From the NCBI GenBank assembly GCA_040902855.1, contig JBBDWN010000158.1:1-13556 (forward strand): a DNA stretch of 13,556 nt, written 5' to 3'. Under the pieces are notes generated by a model. The model was not told the origin of the DNA. It searched no databases and saw only the letters and a list, made by a program, of their open reading frames with translations. Positions 1 to 6,560 of this stretch are shown piece by piece. Made by a program: the position numbers and the translations under genes. Numbering within the stretch: position 1 is the stretch's first letter; each line of letters begins with the position of its first letter. This DNA is from DATHWB01 sp040902855 (GTDB lineage Bacteria; Actinomycetota; Acidimicrobiia; Spongiisociales; ZC4RG35).

Positions 1-58
1 GCGAGGGAGTGCTGGGGGGAGACAGCCGAGCGCCAGCGAGGCAGAGGGGGGCCGTTGC

Positions 59-1312
59 CTACTCCGGTTCGGTGATCTTGGTGTTCTTGGCAACGGCGAC
101 GACGCCGCCGTCGGAGATCTCGAAGCCTCGGGCTCGATCGCGTTCGACGTCGAAACCGATACGGGCTCCGGGCGGGATCTGGACGTTCTTGTCGACGATC
201 ACGTTGCGGAGTTGGGCGCCTTCGCCGACGACGACGTCTTCGAGCAGCACCGTGCCTTCCAGCACGGCACCGGGACCGACCCGTACCCAGGGTGAGAGCA
301 CCGAGTTGCGTACATAGCCACCGGAGATCACCACCCCATTGGAGAGTATGGAGTCGGCCAACTGGCCGGCACCATGCTCGGCGACGGCGACGACCTTGGC
401 GGGGGGTGCGGTCACGTCACTGGTGAAGATCGGCCATTCGGTGTTGTAGAGGTTGAACACGGGATCGACCGAGACCAGGTCCATGTGGGCGTCGAAGTAC
501 GAGTCGAGAGTTCCCACATCCCGCCAATAGGCGTGCTCGCGCTCGGTCACCCCCGGCACCTCGTTGGTGGTGAAGTCGTAGACGTGGGCTTCGCCCTTGT
601 CGACGAGGGCGGGAATGAGATCGCCGCCGACGTCGTGTTTCGAATCGTCGCGGAGGGAATCCTCGTGGATGAGGTCGAGGAGCACGTCAGTACGGAAGAT
701 GTAGTTGCCCATGGAAGCCAGGACCATCGTCGGGTCGTCGGGGACAGGGCTCGGGTCGGACGGCTTCTCGCGGAACCGTTCGATCTTGGCGGACGCACCA
801 AGTTCGATGATCCCGAAGGAAGCCGCCTGTTCGATCGGCACCCGGATCCCGGCGACGGTCACTCCCGCGCCGGACTGCACGTGCTCGTCGAGCATCTGAC
901 GAGGATCCATCCGGTAGATGTGGTCTGCCCCGAACACGAAGATGTGGTCGGGTTGTTCGTCGGAGATGATGTTGATGTTCTGCAAGATGGCGTCGGCCGA
1001 ACCGAGGAACCAGCGTTTGCCCATGCGCATCTGGGCGGGCACCGACGTCACGTAGTTGCCCAACAGCGTCGACATCCGCCACGTGCGCGACAGATGCACG
1101 TTGAGGCTGTGGCTCTTGTATTGGGTGAGTACCACGATCCGGCGGAAGCCGCCGTTGACGAGATTGGAGAGGGCGAAGTCGATGAGCCGGTAATGCCCAC
1201 CGAACGGCACACCCGGCTTGGCCCGGTCCCGGGTCAACGGCATCAGCCGTTTTCCCTCGCCCCCGGCAAGAACCATCGAGAGAACGCGGCGAGGATTGGC
1301 ACTTGTCGACAC
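59..1312 (-). CDS. glgC: Glucose-1-phosphate adenylyltransferase (ADP-glucose pyrophosphorylase)
   Basis: Makes ADP-glucose and pyrophosphate from ATP and glucose 1-phosphate, the committed step of bacterial glycogen synthesis in the cytoplasm. Counting from the GTG at 1312 (417 residues, normal for the family), the N-terminal nucleotidyltransferase domain shows LAGGEGKRLMPLT (15-27), AKPGVPFGG with the conserved Lys at 32, WFLGSADA (101-108), GADHIYRMD (128-136, holding the catalytic Asp 130), FREKP (180-184, Lys 183 aligning with the glucose-1-phosphate lysine) and YWRDVGT (262-268). Residues from about 300 onward form the left-handed beta-helix with hexapeptide-like V/I spacing. The frame is open to a TTG at 1336, but a purine-rich Shine-Dalgarno lies between that TTG and the GTG, so the GTG is preferred. 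It is third in an operon after glgB and a CopC-like gene. The glg assignment is firm; allosteric effectors cannot be read from sequence. Confidence 0.97.
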   Translation of the reverse strand: MSTSANPRRVLSMVLAGGEGKRLMPLTRDRAKPGVPFGGHYRLIDFALSNLVNGGFRRIVVLTQYKSHSLNVHLSRTWRMSTLLGNYVTSVPAQMRMGKRWFLGSADAILQNINIISDEQPDHIFVFGADHIYRMDPRQMLDEHVQSGAGVTVAGIRVPIEQAASFGIIELGASAKIERFREKPSDPSPVPDDPTMVLASMGNYIFRTDVLLDLIHEDSLRDDSKHDVGGDLIPALVDKGEAHVYDFTTNEVPGVTEREHAYWRDVGTLDSYFDAHMDLVSVDPVFNLYNTEWPIFTSDVTAPPAKVVAVAEHGAGQLADSILSNGVVISGGYVRNSVLSPWVRVGPGAVLEGTVLLEDVVVGEGAQLRNVIVDKNVQIPPGARIGFDVERDRARGFEISDGGVVAVAKNTKITEPE

Positions 1313-1330
1313 GGCTCTCCTTCCTCCTCC
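1313..1330 (-). promoter_or_regulatory. Extended Shine-Dalgarno of glgC
   Basis: On the minus strand this stretch reads GGAGGAGGAAGGAGAGCC directly before the GTG at 1312, giving several possible anti-SD pairings, the nearest GGAG four bases from the start. It lies inside the longer open frame that starts at TTG 1336 and is the reason for choosing the GTG start. Confidence 0.75.
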
Positions 1331-1350
1331 GTCCAAACCCTACTGATCTG

Positions 1351-1380
1351 TCACCCGGCGTTACCCGGCGTTACCCGGCG
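1351..1380 (-). repeat. Three tandem 10-base repeats over the CopC-like stop codon
   Basis: The minus strand reads CGCCGGGTAA, CGCCGGGTAA, CGCCGGGTGA back to back. The TAA of the middle copy (1361-1363) is the stop codon of the CopC-like gene, and the first copy encodes its final residues. Because the unit is ten bases, each gain or loss shifts the frame, so copy number would alter where the protein ends. Confidence 0.9.
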
Positions 1381-1861
1381 AATCACGCCTCATCTTGCGG
1401 GTGAGCAGGACCAGCACACCCGCCAACGCTCCCCCCACGCCCGCCAGCCACCACGCCGGACCCTGCCGACCGTAGGGAAGGGGGCCGAGCGGCTCCGCAT
1501 CGACATCGTATGTGAACTCGAATGAGCCTTCGAAGACGAACCCATCCGCCGCCGGAACCCGGTAGTCGACCCGGTAGGAACCGGGCTCGGTCAACTGTTC
1601 GACCGGAAGGCGGATCACCGCCCCGATCGGGTACGCCGGCTCTCCGGCAGGCGGCACTTCGACGCCGGTCGGACCCGTGACGGTGATCGAACCGGCACCG
1701 ACGACGAGGTCTTCGGGAAACAGGAAGGCAACCTCGTCGACGACGCCGCCCACTCCGACGCCGGGGAGGGGACGGGCGTCGACGAAGGTGCCGTGGGCGA
1801 GCACCGTGATTGAGGGACACAGGCACAGGACAAGCGTGCCGAGGATCACTGCCCGAAGCAC
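1361..1861 (-). CDS. CopC-like domain protein, secreted and membrane-anchored
   Basis: A 166-residue protein with a signal peptide (about 1-22, ending TVLA), a beta-rich CopC/YobA-type domain (23-118), a short linker and one C-terminal membrane segment (about 136-154) followed by RKMRR, so the domain should face outside the membrane. Family cues are AHGTFVDARPLPG at the mature N-terminus, the GSITVTGPTG strand, and SYRVDYRVPAADG followed by GSFEFTY. Classic CopC binds Cu(II) with the mature N-terminal His plus an Asp and a His in an A-D-G-H motif. Here His 23 and Asp 106 remain but the motif reads ADGF, so the second His is Phe 108. The GTG start has GGAGG five bases upstream. It lies 12 bases after glgB and 48 before glgC, so is co-transcribed with them. 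Copper binding is uncertain; a role in glycogen metabolism is not evident. Confidence 0.8.
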   Translation of the reverse strand: MLRAVILGTLVLCLCPSITVLAHGTFVDARPLPGVGVGGVVDEVAFLFPEDLVVGAGSITVTGPTGVEVPPAGEPAYPIGAVIRLPVEQLTEPGSYRVDYRVPAADGFVFEGSFEFTYDVDAEPLGPLPYGRQGPAWWLAGVGGALAGVLVLLTRKMRRDSPGNAG

Positions 1862-1866
1862 CTAAT

Positions 1867-1871
1867 CCTCC
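1867..1871 (-). promoter_or_regulatory. Shine-Dalgarno of the CopC-like gene
   Basis: GGAGG on the minus strand with a five-base spacer (ATTAG) to the GTG at 1861. It occupies most of the 12-base gap after the glgB stop codon and supports both the GTG start and operon membership. Confidence 0.8.
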
Positions 1872-1873
1872 AG

Positions 1874-3739
1874 TCAGCCTGCGGGCGAGAAGAACGTCAC
1901 CGACATCGGAGGCACTGCGAAGACCACGGATTGGTCGTGGCCGTGGCTCCCGACCGACTCGGTGTCGAGTTCGACCGGTGCGAGTCCGGCGCCGCCGAAC
2001 TCCGCTCCGTCGCTCGACAGCAGTGTCGTCCACCGTCCGGCGGCGGGTACCCCGATGCGGTAGTCGGACCAAACCTCGGGTGTGAAGTTGCAGACGACGA
2101 GCACCGGAGGATGCCCTTCCGCGCTCCGCAGGAAGGCGAGGGTGGATCGTGCAATGTCGTCTGCTTCGATCCACTGGAAGCTCTCCTCTGCCAGCTCGCC
2201 GATGTGAAGCGCAGGCGTGTTCCGGTAGAGCTCGTTGAGCGCGGCGGTGAAGGCGAGCACACCGGCGTGGACTTCGTAGTCCAGGAGAAAGAAGGGCAGT
2301 TCGCCCTCGTGGTTCCATTCGAACGGCGAACCGAACTCGGCGCCCATGAAGAGCAGCTTCTTGCCAGGCAGCGCCCACTGGTAGGCAAGAAGGGTTCGCA
2401 ACCCGGCGAAGCGACGCCACTCATCCCCTGGCTGCTTGTCGAGGAGCGACCGCTTGCCGTGCACCACCTCGTCGTGAGAGAGGGCGAGCACGTAGTTCTC
2501 CGTGAACGCATACAAACCGCGGAATGTCAGCAGCCGGTGGTTGTCCTCGTAGCCGCGGAAGATCGGGTCCATCCCGAAATATCGCAGGCTGTCGTTCATC
2601 CATCCCATATCCCATTTGTATCCGAATCCGAGCCCGCCGATGTCGGTGGGGCGGGTGACCAGCGGCCAGGCAGTCGACTCTTCGGCAATGGTCTGAATGC
2701 CGGGGAACCGCCCGTAGAGGGAGGCGTTGAGCTTGCGGACGAAGGAGACGGCTTCGAGGTTCTCCCGACCCCCTTGGGTGTTGGGGATCCACTCCCCGTC
2801 TTTTCGGGAGTAGTCGAGGTACAGCATCGAAGCGACCCCGTCCACCCGGATCCCGTCAGCGTGATACATGTCCACCCAATAGTGCGCCGAGGACAGAAGG
2901 AACGCCCGCACCTCGTTTCGGCCGTAGTTGAAGATGAACGAGCCCCAGTCGGGATGAAAGCCCTGGCGCGGGTCCGAATGCTCGTACAGGTGGGTCCCGT
3001 CGAATCGGGCGAGACCGTGGGCGTCGACGGCGAAGTGGGAGGGAACCCAGTCGAGGATCACGCCGATCCCCCGCTGATGCATGATGTCGACGAACTCCAT
3101 CATCCCCTGCGGCGTTCCGAAGCGGCTGGTCGGCGCGAAATATCCGGTCGACTGATATCCCCAGGAGCCGTCGAAAGGGTGCTCCATCACGGGCATCAGC
3201 TCGATGTGGGTGAATCCGGTCCGTTCCAGATGATCGGCCAGACCCTTCGCGAGCGAGACATAGTCGAGAGGACCCTGCCGAGACCACGAACCGAGGTGAC
3301 ACTCATAGATCGACATCGGAGCGTCGAAGGCGTTGCGTTCGGCCCGCTTCGCCATCCACTCGTCGTCCGACCACCGGTAGTCGAGATCCCAGATGATCGA
3401 AGCCGTGCCGAGCCCTGTCTCGGAATGAAAGGCACACGGGTCGGCCTTCTCCAGCGGCCTGCCACCGTTGCGAGGGACGATGAGATACTTGTACCGGTCC
3501 CCCTTGCCTGGCCCGCTGACGTCGAGCTCCCAGACACCCGATTCCGAGCCGCGCATCGGGTGACTCACGGGACTCCACCCGTTCCAGTCGCCGGTCACCG
3601 ACACACTCTCGGCGTTGGGCGCCCACACCCGGAACACCGTGTGGTCTCCGTCAAGATGGGCGCCGAGGAAGAGATACAGGTTCTCTTGTTCACCGTTGTT
3701 GAAAAGCCACCGATCGTGCGCAGTGAAGTCCCGAGCCAT
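1874..3739 (-). CDS. glgB: 1,4-alpha-glucan branching enzyme (GH13, short form)
   Basis: Cuts an alpha-1,4-glucan and re-attaches the segment in alpha-1,6 linkage, branching glycogen. The 621-residue protein has a CBM48-like N-domain (about 22-110, with FRVWAPNAESVSVTGDWNGW), a GH13 (alpha/beta)8 barrel and a C-terminal beta domain (about 510-620). Barrel landmarks are ELMPVMEHPFDGSWGYQ (180-196), VILDWVPSHF (227-236), GIRVDGVASMLYLDY (296-310, nucleophile Asp 300), AEES (352-355, acid/base Glu) and LSHDEVVHGK (420-429, Asp 423). It is about 100 residues shorter than E. coli-type GlgB because the extra N1 domain is absent; this short type is common. The ATG has no Shine-Dalgarno, but a TAGTCT hexamer lies six bases upstream, so the mRNA may be leaderless. 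First gene of the glgB > copC-like > glgC operon. Confidence 0.97.
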   Translation of the reverse strand: MARDFTAHDRWLFNNGEQENLYLFLGAHLDGDHTVFRVWAPNAESVSVTGDWNGWSPVSHPMRGSESGVWELDVSGPGKGDRYKYLIVPRNGGRPLEKADPCAFHSETGLGTASIIWDLDYRWSDDEWMAKRAERNAFDAPMSIYECHLGSWSRQGPLDYVSLAKGLADHLERTGFTHIELMPVMEHPFDGSWGYQSTGYFAPTSRFGTPQGMMEFVDIMHQRGIGVILDWVPSHFAVDAHGLARFDGTHLYEHSDPRQGFHPDWGSFIFNYGRNEVRAFLLSSAHYWVDMYHADGIRVDGVASMLYLDYSRKDGEWIPNTQGGRENLEAVSFVRKLNASLYGRFPGIQTIAEESTAWPLVTRPTDIGGLGFGYKWDMGWMNDSLRYFGMDPIFRGYEDNHRLLTFRGLYAFTENYVLALSHDEVVHGKRSLLDKQPGDEWRRFAGLRTLLAYQWALPGKKLLFMGAEFGSPFEWNHEGELPFFLLDYEVHAGVLAFTAALNELYRNTPALHIGELAEESFQWIEADDIARSTLAFLRSAEGHPPVLVVCNFTPEVWSDYRIGVPAAGRWTTLLSSDGAEFGGAGLAPVELDTESVGSHGHDQSVVFAVPPMSVTFFSPAG

Positions 3740-3915
3740 GCCCGGAGACTAGGCGGCGGGTCGACTCGCGACGGAGCCGGAGTCCGGTCCGAGCGAAGCA
3801 AGAGCAGGGCGACATGCCTGCCAATCGGAAACCGCTCAGCCCGATGACGCGAGCCTCGTCCAGTCGGCCAACTACGTGCGGATCTCAACCGGGCGCAGGC
3901 GGTCGACAGACGTCA
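3740..3915. other. Intergenic region upstream of glgB
   Basis: Apart from the -10-like hexamer next to glgB, no convincing gene, terminator hairpin or operator is seen. Third-position bias is absent in all frames here, unlike the short stretch just beyond it at 3916-3996. Confidence 0.5.
3746..3751 (-). promoter_or_regulatory. Putative -10 box of glgB (leaderless)
   Basis: TAGTCT on the minus strand, followed by six bases and then the ATG at 3739. The spacing puts the likely transcript start at or next to the start codon. No clear -35 hexamer was seen. Confidence 0.5.
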
Positions 3916-3996
3916 TCATCCCTCGATCCTCCACACCGATCCTCCGATCGAGACCACGTACATCTCGTCGGCCCCGTCGGTCTCGACTGAGGTCAT
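3916..3996 (-). pseudogene. 26-codon frame, possible tail of a lost beta-propeller gene
   Basis: A short frame whose ATG overlaps the TGA of the preceding gene (ATGA) and ends at a TGA. Its end reads DEMYVVSIGGSVWRIEG, a hydrophobic beta-strand pattern of the kind seen at the C-terminus of PQQ-type sugar dehydrogenases and other beta-propellers (Y-V-hydrophobic-G-G-x-V-hydrophobic-R-I). Codons are strongly G/C at third positions, like the real genes nearby. It could be a remnant of a deleted gene, a coupled small protein, or chance. The family resemblance is by eye over about 16 residues only. Confidence 0.3.
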
Positions 3997-4811
3997 CTGT
4001 CGGGACCGAGGATCGGCTCGGGTCTGAGGATGGCGAGTCCTGCGGCGATCGCCACGGTCTGGGTGGCGGCCACTCCGACGCCCACCACGATCAGCAACAG
4101 GCGGAGGAATCGCACTCCTTGCGCGACGTTGGATTCGAGTTCGTCGAGGAGACCGGTGCTCTCCGAGGCGATCGATCCGTATCCATCCAGAACGACCGAG
4201 GCGTCGGCGAGCCGCACCCGAATCGTGGCCAGGTCGTCGGCGATTGTCAGCGTCGAGGACGAAAACTCGCCCAAATCGGAGGCGACGGCATCGAGGGTGC
4301 CTTGCTGGCCCCGCAACAGCAAGGGAATCTCGGCGAGGCGGGCGTCGATGAGTTCTATCGCCTCGTCGAGTGGAATGTCAGGGTCGTAGTCGACCCCGAA
4401 GAACGACAGTCCTCTCATCGTGGCGTCGATCACGCTCGCCGTGTCGATCAGGGCGGGAAGGGATGCCCGAACGGCATCGACTGAAGCAGGGACCTCGTCG
4501 GTGACGACATCTCCCAGATTACGGGTGATGACAGAGGCGCTGGTGAGCGTCAGCGACGTGTCCGCCAGAGTCGTCTGCACGTCGCGGAGCGAGCCGGCGA
4601 CGTCGTCGAACACCCCGTCGATGACACGTGTGGTCTCCCCTACGGAGACCAGAGCCCGGCGAGATACGCCAACGGTGTCCGAGACGGCGTCGCCCACCGT
4701 TCCGATGAAAACCCAACCGACGGTCACGCCAACCAGCGACCCGAGCACGGCGAGGGCCCCACCGATCGTCCACAGCCATCCAACCCAGCGCGGAAACGAG
4801 TTGAGGTTCAC
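3993..4811 (-). CDS. Uncharacterised two-membrane-segment protein with long helical middle
   Basis: 272 residues, not recognised as a named family. One membrane segment lies near the N-terminus (about 9-37) and another near the C-terminus (about 235-262). Between them is a largely helical region of about 190 residues rich in A, L, V, S, T and D with heptad-like hydrophobic spacing, broken near FFGVDYDPDIPLDE (137-150). The Trp-rich N-terminal segment followed by Asp/Thr/Ser-rich helices suggests that the loop is outside the cytoplasm, but topology cannot be fixed by eye. The start is a GTG with no evident Shine-Dalgarno. It follows the DUF368 gene by 26 bases on the same strand, so the two are probably one transcript. 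Chemoreceptor-like or MCE-tail-like helical proteins are alternatives, but no signature motif is present. Confidence 0.8.
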   Translation of the reverse strand: MNLNSFPRWVGWLWTIGGALAVLGSLVGVTVGWVFIGTVGDAVSDTVGVSRRALVSVGETTRVIDGVFDDVAGSLRDVQTTLADTSLTLTSASVITRNLGDVVTDEVPASVDAVRASLPALIDTASVIDATMRGLSFFGVDYDPDIPLDEAIELIDARLAEIPLLLRGQQGTLDAVASDLGEFSSSTLTIADDLATIRVRLADASVVLDGYGSIASESTGLLDELESNVAQGVRFLRLLLIVVGVGVAATQTVAIAAGLAILRPEPILGPDR

Positions 4812-4837
4812 ACCCCGAGCTTGCCAGGTCTGGCGGA

Positions 4838-5728
4838 TCAGGCGCGCTTCGTCGGATCAATTCGGGAGCGTCGCCATGCCACCGCCTGGATGCCGACGAC
4901 GACGGCGGCACCGAGTACGACGAAGAGCACTGGGACGAGGGGGTCCATCGGACTCAGCAACCCTCTCTCGTCGTTCTGCCATGGCCACAGCGCGCGCAGC
5001 GACCCGGCCATCAACCCGACGAGGGCGGCCATCGTCACATCATGGCTGCGGGCGAGAAGACCGCCGAGCACCAGCGAGAAGGTACCGAGCCCGATCACCA
5101 TTCCCACCGTGAACACCGCGAGATAGGCGAAGTCGAGCTCGTCGACGGCACGGAGCGTCGGCTCGTACAGCCCGACGACGAGAAGCAGGAACGCCCCGCT
5201 GACACCGGGGAGGATCATCGCGCAGATGGCAAATGCGGCTCCGAGGAAGATCACGAGTGGGGTGGGGTCGACGATGGACCCGGGGGGAAGCCCGCTGAGT
5301 ACAAACGCCGGGATGGCGGCGACGACGGCGATCACGATCGACCGATGGCTCCGATCCCGTATCTGTCTCCACGGCACGGCGAGGCTTGCCGCGACGAGTC
5401 CGAGGAACACGGCGCGGCTCTCCACCGGCCAATCCTCCAGGAGTCCGGGCACGAATTCGGCGGCGATCAAGAGGGCGGTTCCGATGCCGAGGGCAAGCGG
5501 GACGACGAGCCCCCATTCGACACCGCGCAGGTGCAGGACCACAGCCGGTCGATCGAGGCGGACGACTGACAGGATCGCTCGGAAGCCGTGGCCGATCGAC
5601 GCCAACAAGCGGCCGTAGATGCCCACGATCAACGCCATCGTCCCACCCGACACCCCGGGAACCGAGTCGGCCGTGCCCATCAGGAGGCCGTGGAAGAAGT
5701 GCGCGACGGCAGGTGGCATCAGCGACAC
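4838..5728 (-). CDS. DUF368 membrane protein, putative polyprenyl-phosphate transporter
   Basis: A 296-residue polytopic membrane protein. DUF368 proteins (PopT-type) have been implicated in returning the lipid carrier undecaprenyl phosphate across the membrane so that it can be reused for wall precursors; transport by this copy is inference. The family signature is clear: GTADSVPGVSGGTMALIVGIY near the N-terminus and a second copy of the pattern, MILPGVSGAFLLLVVGLYEP, in the middle, with PGVSG at residues 24-28 and 174-178. This duplication marks two structural halves. I chose the GTG at 5728 because GGAG lies eight bases upstream. An ATG at 5758 (ten residues more) has no such site, and an ATG at 5719 is also in frame. 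First gene of a pair with the helical protein that follows, and divergent from the DUF2461 gene with a 53-base gap. Confidence 0.9.
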   Translation of the reverse strand: MSLMPPAVAHFFHGLLMGTADSVPGVSGGTMALIVGIYGRLLASIGHGFRAILSVVRLDRPAVVLHLRGVEWGLVVPLALGIGTALLIAAEFVPGLLEDWPVESRAVFLGLVAASLAVPWRQIRDRSHRSIVIAVVAAIPAFVLSGLPPGSIVDPTPLVIFLGAAFAICAMILPGVSGAFLLLVVGLYEPTLRAVDELDFAYLAVFTVGMVIGLGTFSLVLGGLLARSHDVTMAALVGLMAGSLRALWPWQNDERGLLSPMDPLVPVLFVVLGAAVVVGIQAVAWRRSRIDPTKRA

Positions 5729-5736
5729 GGTATCGA

Positions 5737-5740
5737 CTCC
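5737..5740 (-). promoter_or_regulatory. Shine-Dalgarno of the DUF368 gene
   Basis: GGAG on the minus strand, eight bases before the GTG at 5728. It decides the start codon over the ATGs at 5758 and 5719. Confidence 0.55.
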
Positions 5741-5768
5741 TGGGGACGCGCATGTCACTGGGGTTCGA

Positions 5769-5774
5769 TAGCTT
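5769..5774 (+). promoter_or_regulatory. Putative -10 box of the DUF2461 gene (leaderless)
   Basis: TAGCTT followed by exactly seven bases and the ATG at 5782. If it works as a -10 element, transcription would begin at the A of the ATG. No clear -35 was seen. It also argues against an upstream in-frame ATG at 5752. Confidence 0.5.
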
Positions 5775-5781
5775 CGGTGAC

Positions 5782-6465
5782 ATGACCACGCATTTCACAC
5801 CCGCCACCTACCGCTTCCTCCGCGACCTCGCCGCCAACAACGACCGGGACTGGTTCGGTGCCAACAAGGACCGCTATGTCGACAAGGTCCAAGAACCGGC
5901 GCTGCAGTTCATCACCGACTTCGGACCTCGGCTCGCAAAGATCTCGCCGCATTTCACCGCCGACGCACGAGTCGTGGGCGGATCTCTCTTCCGCATCCAG
6001 CGCGACACGCGCTTCGCCAAGGACAAGACGCCTTACAAGGAGAACACGGGTGTCCAGTTCCGACACGAGGCGGCCAAGGACGCCCACGCGCCCGGCTACT
6101 ACCTGCACATCCAACCGTCAGGAACGTTCATGGGAGTCGGCCTGTGGCGACCCGAGACTGCAGTCGCCTACCGGATACGCCAACACATCGCCGCCGACCC
6201 TGCCGCCTGGCGCAAGGCGGCCCAAGGCAAGGCATTCGCCGAGACGTTCAACCTCGAAGGCGACTCGCTCGTGAACCCGCCCAAAGGCTTCGATCCCGAT
6301 CACCGATATGTCGAGGACCTGAAGCGCAAAGACTTCATTGCCTCGGTCGCGCTCTCGCAGAAGGCCGTGACCTCGGACGAGTTCATCGACGAGTACAGCC
6401 GCCTGTGTGAGACGGCGACACCGTTCATGCGCTTTCTGTGCGAGGCGGTCGGCGTCCCGTTCTGA
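5782..6465 (+). CDS. DUF2461 (TIGR02453-type) family protein
   Basis: A 227-residue soluble protein of the DUF2461 family, whose biochemical role is not established. Recognisable features are FTPATYRFLRDLAANNDRDWF near the N-terminus followed by NKDRY, the central stretch SLFRIQRDTRFAKDKTPYKE, YYLHIQPSGTFMGVGLWRPE, and the later FDPDHRYVEDLKRKDF, all typical of the family. The length is normal. No signal peptide or membrane segment is present. An in-frame ATG at 5752 would add ten residues, but the homologous sequence begins at the second Met and the TANNNT-N7-ATG arrangement points to 5782. It stands alone on the plus strand, divergent from DUF368 and 95 bases ahead of the purine permease. 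Confidence 0.9.
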   Translation: MTTHFTPATYRFLRDLAANNDRDWFGANKDRYVDKVQEPALQFITDFGPRLAKISPHFTADARVVGGSLFRIQRDTRFAKDKTPYKENTGVQFRHEAAKDAHAPGYYLHIQPSGTFMGVGLWRPETAVAYRIRQHIAADPAAWRKAAQGKAFAETFNLEGDSLVNPPKGFDPDHRYVEDLKRKDFIASVALSQKAVTSDEFIDEYSRLCETATPFMRFLCEAVGVPF

Positions 6466-6519
6466 ACTGGCGAGCACGAAAAACCCCACGGGATACCGCA
6501 TCACGGCGACCTGAGTTCC

Positions 6520-6525
6520 TACTCT
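6520..6525 (+). promoter_or_regulatory. Putative -10 box of the purine permease gene
   Basis: TACTCT in the 95-base gap before the permease. It would start a transcript near 6532-6533 with a leader of about 28 bases that contains the Shine-Dalgarno. No convincing -35 element or purine-riboswitch fold was seen in this gap. Confidence 0.4.
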
Positions 6526-6549
6526 CATGTCGGAAATTGCATCGACACG

Positions 6550-6555
6550 GGAGGG
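6550..6555 (+). promoter_or_regulatory. Shine-Dalgarno of the purine permease gene
   Basis: GGAGGG with a five-base spacer to the ATG at 6561. It fixes the start and excludes the longer in-frame extension upstream. Confidence 0.8.
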
Positions 6556-6560
6556 TGTCC

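Noticed and set aside
374..1525. A 383-codon plus-strand frame opposite glgC and the CopC-like gene
   Set aside because: It spans the antisense of two real genes and their gap and shows no independent domain.
1931..3847. A 638-codon open frame on the plus strand opposite glgB
   Set aside because: It is antisense to a complete, motif-rich GlgB; high-GC codon bias keeps such opposite frames open. Its protein has no recognisable domain.
3948..3986. Inverted repeat TCGAGACC / GGTCTCGA as a terminator after the helical membrane protein gene
   Set aside because: The eight-base arms are separated by 23 bases, no T-run follows, and the region overlaps the coding-like 26-codon frame, so support is weak.
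6466..6560. Purine riboswitch ahead of the purine permease
   Set aside because: The gap is only 95 bases, the likely transcript leader is about 28 bases, and no three-way-junction elements are seen.
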